Assembly (NCBI GenBank): GCA_947044405.1
Contig: CAMRHE010000011.1
Coordinates: forward strand, 8,868,001 to 8,932,000
Source of the DNA: Leptodactylus fallax
Lineage: Eukaryota > Chordata > Amphibia > Anura > Leptodactylidae
Length of the DNA stretch: 64,000 bases
Direction: 5' to 3'
Positions within the stretch are counted from its first letter, which is position 1. Each line of letters opens with the position of its first letter. Of this stretch, positions 57,024 through 64,000 are shown one piece after another. A program made the position numbers and the translations under genes. The notes under the pieces are model-generated. The model saw only the letters and a list, made by a program, of their open reading frames with translations, was not told the origin of the DNA and ran no database searches.

Positions 57024-57082
57024 GTCCCCCCCCCCTCCTCCCCCCTCCAGCTTTCCATTGTATATTTTATGGAATATTAAAT

Positions 57083-57225
57083 AATACCATTACGATGTAC
57101 AATTTGTCCCGCAAACATTAAGCCCTCATTCAGCTCTTTGAGTGGAAAGATAAAAAAGTTATGGGTTTTGGAATGCAGGTAGTCAAAAACAATCAAAAAT
57201 CGAAAAATGCCTGCAGCGGAAAAGA
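57083..57225 (-). repeat. Family D repeat fragment, reversed
   Basis: On the minus strand it reads CAAAACCCATAACTTTTTTA and GAGGGCTTAATGTTTGCGGG, matching 39052-39120 of the TTAA element. Confidence 0.75.
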
Positions 57226-58356
57226 TTTGCTGTTATTTCATTATTCATCCTATGAGGCTACATTAAATGGTATGAAAAATTCTGCCACAGAATTTACTCA
57301 TACACAAAGACAGCTCTCTTGCTGACACTTATGTTAACATTTTTCTTTTGCTACACTTAGCGTAGATTAGGTCTATGAATATGTAATTTTAGGTTAAAGA
57401 AGAGACATAAGTGGGAAATGAAAGAGTTAAAGTTCATGTTGTAACTTAATAAAAGAAAGCAAAGGAAGATATTCATTACAAACCCAATATCTTCTTTTGT
57501 CTGTGAGCCTCATCTTGCTCTCCTCGTCTCACCGAATGCCATTTTTCTTTGTCAGTCCCTGCACAGACTGCTAATTATTATCCAACAATCTGGACTACTA
57601 CTTTAATCACTTTATTACATCTATCCATCTATCTCCTCTCTAGGACTTCTGCTGTACCATTCCCCTTCTCCGGAGCTTCCTGCAATAATTTACTCACCAA
57701 TATTCTACTCTACAATCCTTCTAAAACTCAATACTTCAGACTGGCATGCAATCTATGTTATACTTTTTTCCAGATTTCTCTAGTGGAACCTCTGAGAGAA
57801 AAATGAAGTCTCTTTTCTATTTAAAAAAAAAAACTGTAAATGTGTGGCCTAATCTATAACTTATGTCTTTGGACTGCAGTTTCGTATGGAAAGAGCTCTC
57901 CAATTTTAGCCTGAAACATCCCTCATAAATTTCTCTCAGCACTATATGTTTATTGTCTGTATTTCTAATTGCATTGTGTTATTACTCATCTAGTACAGCA
58001 TTGTACATCACCATGAAGTATAACAAATCTATGAATAAAATATGTTATTTATATTTTTTGTTTTTGTTGCTTTGAGAATTAAGCAGTGACTACTTTTTTT
58101 TCTTTTGCTTATTTACAGAAACGTTATTTTACCATATGCGTACATGTTTATGAAGACTGGTGAGTTTGATATTCATTTATGAAAATAATGAGCTGTGGCC
58201 TATGCATATGTTTTAGACATTTTATAAAAAAATGTTCTAACTTAAAAAAAAAGTTTATATAAGGTAAAAACCTTTGCATGCTTAGTTATCAGTGACATTA
58301 GTATCACAATATTAATTGGAATCTGGGATCTGGGCCTCCATTGAGTCCCACTTAAA
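57226..58356. other. Intergenic, no gene seen
   Basis: AT-rich. A small open frame at 57549-57806 shows no domain and looks like chance. Confidence 0.4.
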
Positions 58357-58575
58357 GATGAGCAAACCAGTTTGTAATGAGCCAGGTTAATTACAAATTT
58401 AAGAATTTTCATGACATTCACCCAACCCACGTGACTGCTGAGGCAATATCACAGGACTATAACTATAGCTGTTCCAGTTCAGACCAAACAAGTTTCATTT
58501 TGAAACAAAACTGTTGGGCAGACCTTGGTAATATTAGCAAAATGAATCTTGCAAGGTTTGGCCATCTCTATTCCC
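58357..58575. mobile_element. Short MITE related to 37869-38449
   Basis: AAAGATGAGCAAACC at the left and GGTTTGGCCATCTCT at the right are inverted. The centre is unlike the longer copy, so it is a deletion derivative or a sister family. Confidence 0.6.
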
Positions 58576-58699
58576 AGAACAATAAGTGTCAGTTCTCAGT
58601 TCTGGAGCTAATATTAATTAATATATTAAATTGGATTTTCCGTGCAAAAAAAACTTCTTTTTTTTTTTAAATGTATTTTAGTGCTATTAATTGATTAAT

Positions 58700-59362
58700 A
58701 ATTGCACCAAAATACATTTAGCAGTATTTTGAGTGATTTCTGGCTTTCTCTGGGAGCTCCTGGCATCCTCTGCATTTGTTTACATGCTTCCCTAGCCTAC
58801 AACTCCCATGATCCCCCTCTCACTCCCTCTCTCACACCCCCCTCCCTGTTTCTCTAGCTAGCCCGCGGACTACTAGCCCTATATATCTACTTACCTACCT
58901 AACTCAGCACCAATCCCCCCTCCCCAAGCATACTTACCTGTCTTCTGTGTCCTGGAGATCAATTTCATCGGTCCCGCTGACTCCTTCTTCTGTAGACTTC
59001 TTGTGCATGTGTGGTATGTGCTCTTCACTTCTGCCGGTGAGTGTACAATAAAGCTCTATTGTGCAGCCGCCGGCAGAAGTGATGCTTCATGTCAGTAGAC
59101 TGAAAACTGAAGAGAGGTAAGTATGATGGGGACAGGGGGGAAGGGGGCGGGGGGGAGTATTGGTGATGCTTTGTTTCCGGAAATGTGGAAACGGAACGTC
59201 CCCGGATCATCAGAAAATGTGCCTGAGGCAGTCACATGACCGCCCCAGGTATATAAGTGAATATATATATATATTTTTTTTTTTAATGAAGTCAATTAGA
59301 AGTTAGGCAGGGGAAGGGGTTTAGTTTAGGGATGCATTTTTAATTTATCCTGGATAGCCCCT
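58700..59362. repeat. Dispersed repeat with central hairpin
   Basis: ACTTCTGCCGG and CCGGCAGAAGT (59028-59080) with inner TGTACAATA/TATTGTGCA form a hairpin. Flanks include C-rich (CCCCTCTCACTCCCTC) and G-rich (GGGGGAAGGGGGCGGGGG) tracts of opposite strand bias, consistent with a large imperfect palindrome. Confidence 0.55.
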
Positions 59363-60439
59363 TTAATTATTGTCTATGCTGATAGGGCCTTTACATGGAG
59401 TACTAACACAGCCCTGAATAGCAGTTACAAAATGTTACCAAGCCAAAGATTCTGAGCTGAAGCAATTCATGACCAGCACTATTGAGGCTTGTGCACACTT
59501 CCCTACAATTTGTCTACTTCATTGGTCATGTTACAGCACTATGACTTTCTTAGATATCATTTTTTTTTCTCAATGAATGTGAAAAAATCCTTTTAATTGT
59601 TTTTAAACATCAATTATGTTATGGTGTTTGCTTTGTTATGTGTATAGTTGGTGTCTGATTTTGAGAATGTAATACAGGGTACAGACATTAGTATGAAGCA
59701 TTTGTTTGGAAGATCACACCATTTTTCTGAAGACAATGCAAGGGAAAAACATGATAAGCAGTTGTTGGATAATAGCACATTAAGTCAATTGGGAAATGAT
59801 GCTATAGAATTGAATGTCGACTAGAAAAGCATTATAAAATATGTAAATTCTACACAATATAATGTTTGCATTTTAATGACTTGATTTTGTTTTACAATAA
59901 AATTAAATATTCACAGGCACAGTCACTAGTTCTGTATCATGCATCAGTTCTGTGTTGTGTTACATTTGTTGAAAAGGAAAGTACAGTAAAGCGTTTTTAC
60001 TGCTTCTGCTAACTGAAATGTGATCATATGCTTCAGTAAACCAGTTTTCTGTCTTAGCGCACATGGTTATTCTGTTTGTGGAAGCTTACACTACATGTTT
60101 GCAATACAGACTTGTATGTAATAAGAATGACACTGTGCCCTGTTGTGGGGTGCACTGTATTATTTCCTAGAAGCAACAGGGAATACAGAGGTAAAGTTTG
60201 GGCCCATAGAATTTTATGACTGGAATATAATAGATGACATATCCTGTAGGTCTGTATTAATGCAATAGTACCAGTAGTATTAGGGAGCATTCACCAATAC
60301 ATTCTTTTGTTATCCCCTTTATAAACATATCAATGAAGCAGCACAGTTGCACAAATAGAGTTCATGCCAGCCATAAAACGTTTAACTGCAATTCTTCCAG
60401 AGAATCAGGGGACCAAAGAAAAGAAGCAGCAGTCCAGGG
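59363..60439. other. Intergenic, no gene seen
   Basis: AT-rich unique-looking DNA. The minus-strand frame at 60054-60290 has no recognisable family. Confidence 0.4.
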
Positions 60440-60590
60440 AATCTAATAAAATTAATGTATTAAAAAAAAGGACATGCGGTGTTTCAGTCCCTCATTGAAA
60501 CCATTTTTCGAAACTTAAAAGTGGTTTTGGTGAGATACTGAAACACTGCATGTTCATTGGGTGAGTAAATTCACTTTATTAGACTCACTG
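60440..60590. repeat. Hairpin element, arms of about 38-68 bp
   Basis: GACATGCGGTGTTTCAGTCC (60471) is answered by ACTGAAACACTGCATGTTC (to 60555) around the loop CGAAACTT. Weaker pairing extends to AATCTAATAAAATTAAT and its partner ATTCACTTTATTAGACT. Confidence 0.75.
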
Positions 60591-60659
60591 ATCTCCTCTC
60601 TATTTAGAAACTTAAAAAATGTGTATGATGTGCTCAAGAATCTGTGGGATGTGGTAAAA

Positions 60660-60695
60660 TAGATAGATAGCTAGATAGCTAGATAGATAGATAGC
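60660..60695. repeat. GATA/GCTA microsatellite
   Basis: AGATAGATAGCTAGATAGCT and so on, about nine tetranucleotide units. Confidence 0.9.
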
Positions 60696-60715
60696 AACTT
60701 TAAAGTGGGCCCTAT

Positions 60716-60772
60716 TTGGGGGGGGGGGGGTTCCCCCCCGCGCCGGGGGCGGGGGGGGCCCGGCCCCCCCCG

Positions 60773-60817
<45 letters not shown>
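60716..60817. other. Pure G/C homopolymer tract, possible assembly artefact
   Basis: About 100 bases without A and with only two T, made of G runs, a short mixed part and a C run of nearly 50. The surrounding DNA is AT-rich. The poly-Gly frame on the minus strand is meaningless. Confidence 0.85.
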
Positions 60818-61790
60818 TTGCTTAAAAAGAAGAGAGATAGTGAGCTAATAACAGTCCTGCACTCTAGAATTTTAGTGTCATAAACTTGGAAAATAGAATT
60901 TTGAAACTTTTTGATCTCAGTTGCACAAAACTTTTGTGACCTTTTTTTACGACACTCACACTTTTGGAAAGAGGGTAGGAAAGTGGTTGCTGTGATATTT
61001 ATCAAAAAAAAAAAAATCACAAAATTGTTCCTATTATAGTTTACTAAGAGCTTGCTCTAGAAAATGGTGCAAAACCTCTAGACAGAAATGTTAAACTTTA
61101 AAGATAAGGCACATTTTCAAAATCATTCATAATTTGATAAATTTGGAAATAAATTACAGCAAATCAGACTCCAGAAAAACTGACTATAAAAATAATAAGG
61201 TGTAGGAGATAGTGTTAGATAAAGGGATCAAGTTATGAGAAATAATGTAGGAAGGAATTGTTAAACAGAGAAGAGTTAGTTTAGGGAGATTAAATAAAGA
61301 GATGGTAATGTAATAGGCCTGCCTAAAAGATGTTGATGTTTTAGGACAACATAAAAACTGTGGATGTTGGATAGTTGTTTTAGGTAGAGCTATCTAGAAA
61401 ACTTGTGTAGCTCAGCAAAAGTTGAAGATAGGAGTGGGAGAATCATATTATAGAGGATGTTGATCTGTAATAATTGGCAAATTTGAAAGCAGGAGGATGG
61501 CAGAAAGAGCATGCGGAAGGAGATGTACTGAGGTGCAGCACTATAGAGGAGCAGCCAGTACATTGATTGGCACAGTGTTGAGCCATGGTTGGACAAAAAA
61601 ATGAGCCAGGCAGCTGCATTCCATGTAGATTCCAGAGGAGAGAGTTTATTAAGTAAAATGTCAGGAATCTCAGTTTAACTGCTCTTGCTTTAAGGTTACT
61701 CCTAATGCAAGCCTAATACACCTCAGGGATAACTTGAGGGTCCCTAACATCATTGAGGAGGCTGAAAAAGGCCAAAAGAAGACAATAATC
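60818..61790. other. Intergenic, no gene seen
   Basis: AT-rich without recognisable features. The frame at 61390-61596 (minus) has no family resemblance. Confidence 0.4.
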
Positions 61791-61905
61791 TGCACTGGAC
61801 ACCAGGATGGATCACGGGAAAAGTTTGTTATGCTTACTCACCTTCCCTAGGCCTCCACTTATTGTACTCTGGGGTCTGAAGAGTCCCTGAGTATAATACT
61901 AACAG
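61791..61905. repeat. MITE family B fragment
   Basis: CTTACTCACCTTCCCTAGGC leads into ATTGTACTCTGGGGTCTG and its complement-like CCCTGAGTATAATAC, the third copy of this hairpin cap. Confidence 0.65.
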
Positions 61906-62147
61906 TTCCAATGTGGACCAAAACAAAACTACTATACATAGCACCAATCATTACTGAGTATCAGGGGTGTGTGTAGTGGCTCCACCCCCCATTCGCTGTA
62001 ATTGCAGACCAACCAATTGCAGCCACGCAGGGCAGTGCAAACTAATGGCCACTGAGCACTGATCAGTGACATATATGTTACTGATTGTATCTGTACATAG
62101 ACTTTTTTTTTTTGCAGTTAGAATCCGTTGCTATATATATAGATAGA

Positions 62148-62174
62148 AGTCTCTCTCTCTCTCTCTCTCTCTCT
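62148..62174. repeat. CT microsatellite
   Basis: About thirteen CT units, followed by a short TA run that has replaced the left end of the next MITE. Confidence 0.9.
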
Positions 62175-62191
62175 ATACAGTGTATATATAT

Positions 62192-62543
62192 ATCTTTGAA
62201 ACGTTTCTTTCTTTCAGTAATTAAATAAAAAAAGTGACCTCCTATATTTTCTAGATTCTTTACACACAGAGTGTTCTATTTCAAGTGTTTTATTTCCGTA
62301 AATGTTGATTATGGATTACAGGTAATGAAAACCAAAATCTAACAAAATTAGAATATTGTAAAAAAGTTCAGTATTGTAAATTCAGTGTGTCACCTGCCAA
62401 GGTTTCCTAAGCCTTTAAATGGTCCCTCAGTTTGGTTCAGTAGGATACACAATCATGGAAGACTGCGGATTATGAATTGAATTACTGAATCACTAAAATG
62501 AATGAACGTTTCAAAGATATTCTAATTTATTGAGAGGCACCTG
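62192..62543. mobile_element. Tc1-type MITE (copy 2), uninterrupted
   Basis: Matches 3844-5385 without the LINE. The right end CACCTG closes at 62543 with TA. The first 25 bases of the left end are missing and replaced by a TA microsatellite. Confidence 0.9.
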
Positions 62544-62632
62544 TATATACATATGTTACTGATCACATCTGTGCTCAATTTTTTTGGTACAGGTTTCTAA
62601 TAGTAGTCATAATCAGTTGCTATAGATATATA

Positions 62633-63569
<937 letters not shown>

Positions 63570-63575
63570 TATATA

Positions 63576-64000
63576 CAGTGGGGAAAAAAAGTATTTAGTC
63601 AGCCAACAATTGTGCAAGTTCTCCCACTTAAAAAGTTGAGAGAGGCCTGTAATTGACATCATAGGTAGACCTCAACTATGAGAGACAAAATGAGAAAAGA
63701 AATCCAGAAAATCACATTGTCTGATTTTTTAAGAATTTATTTGCAAATTATGGTGGAAAATAAGTATTTGGTCACCTACAAACAAGCAAGATTTCTGGCT
63801 CTCACAGACCTGTAACTTCTTCTTTAAGAGGCTTCTATGTCCTCCACTCATTACCTGTAGTAATGGCACCTGTTTGACATTGTTATCAGTATAAAAGACA
63901 CCTGTCCACAACCTCAAACAGTCACACTCCAAACTCCACTATGGTGAAGACCAAAGAGCTATGGAAGGACACCAGGAACAAAATTGTAGACCTGCATCAG
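63576..64000 (+). mobile_element. Tc1/mariner transposon, left end (cut by window edge)
   Basis: TA at 63574-63575 is followed by CAGTGGGGAAAAAAAGTATT. An inner repeat copy GAAAATAAGTATTTGGTCAC is at 63755-63774. The sequence matches the inverted form of 1-316. It lies only 6 bases after the preceding Tc1 element. Confidence 0.92.
63941..64000 (+). CDS. Tc1-type transposase, first 20 codons
   Basis: ATG at 63941 opens MVKTKELWKDTRNKIVDLHQ, the start of the helix-turn-helix region of a Tc1 transposase, without a stop before the window ends. A TATAAAAG box lies 51 bases upstream of the ATG (63890-63897) inside the element. Whether the rest is intact cannot be seen. Confidence 0.8.
   Translation, partial: MVKTKELWKDTRNKIVDLHQ

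Larger units (their letters stand above)
52957..57082 (+). mobile_element. L1 LINE, plus strand, with deleted reverse transcriptase
   Basis: Starts at a GC-rich GGGGCGGAGCCTAACC 5' region (about 52957), carries ORF1, a 1.6-kb inter-ORF region, the ORF2 endonuclease and the ORF2 C-terminus, and ends in AT-rich sequence (TATTTTATGGAATATTAAAT). About 2.2-2.5 kb of ORF2 are missing at one point near 56764. No convincing target duplication was seen. Confidence 0.85.

Noticed and set aside
60712..61020. Poly-glycine protein frame
   Set aside because: Arises from the C run that is probably an artefact.

Overview
The window reads as nuclear DNA from a vertebrate, most likely a frog or toad. It is AT-rich, has no recognisable host gene, and is built almost entirely from transposable elements of kinds that crowd anuran genomes: Tc1/mariner elements with long inverted ends, TTAA-flanked piggyBac- and Kolobok-like elements, CR1, L2 and L1 LINEs, a tyrosine-recombinase retrotransposon (Ngaro), retroviral LTR pieces, palindromic MITEs and several minisatellites. 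The organism call is inference from repeat style only.

Layout. 1-7.4 kb: the right end of a Tc1 element, a decayed second Tc1 transposase, an L2 LINE fragment inserted in a MITE, a 199-bp hairpin and a Tc1 remnant. 8.0-10.9 kb: a piggyBac element (TTAA sites and matching ends) that keeps only the C-terminal part of its transposase, with a complete 1.64-kb Tc1 element inserted near its right end. 10.9-16.0 kb: a 5.1-kb TTAA-flanked element made of hairpins and 340-390 bp direct and inverted units. 16-23.6 kb: a CR1 3' end, MITEs and minisatellites.

23.7-32.0 kb is the most informative block. A palindromic MITE was entered by a second MITE and by a Tc1 element, and that Tc1 element was entered by a 6.2-kb Ngaro retrotransposon. 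The Ngaro runs on the minus strand: gag, reverse transcriptase/RNase H, tyrosine recombinase, then an SGNH-type hydrolase. Its ends carry the split direct repeats (A1 ... B1-A2-B2) that define this group. The Tc1 sequence reads straight across the insertion with no target duplication beyond a possible TGA. The RT frame is open for 593 codons, while gag, recombinase and hydrolase are frameshifted.

32-45 kb: more MITEs, a 66-bp minisatellite, one unexplained 133-codon open frame (37.1 kb), a TTAA element and a solitary LTR. 45-52.9 kb: minus-strand L1 sequence interrupted by an L2 LINE and by a 647-bp Tc1-type MITE, next to a minus-strand retrovirus-like relic with gag-like frames, a primer-binding-site candidate and an LTR. 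53-57 kb: a plus-strand L1 with an intact ORF1, an intact-length endonuclease domain and a deleted reverse transcriptase. 57-64 kb: MITE fragments, a 100-bp pure G/C tract that may be an assembly fault, an internally deleted Tc1, and the left end of a Tc1 of the same family that opens the window.

The elements do not form a joint pathway. Their relationship is layered insertion, and the order of events can be read from who interrupts whom.
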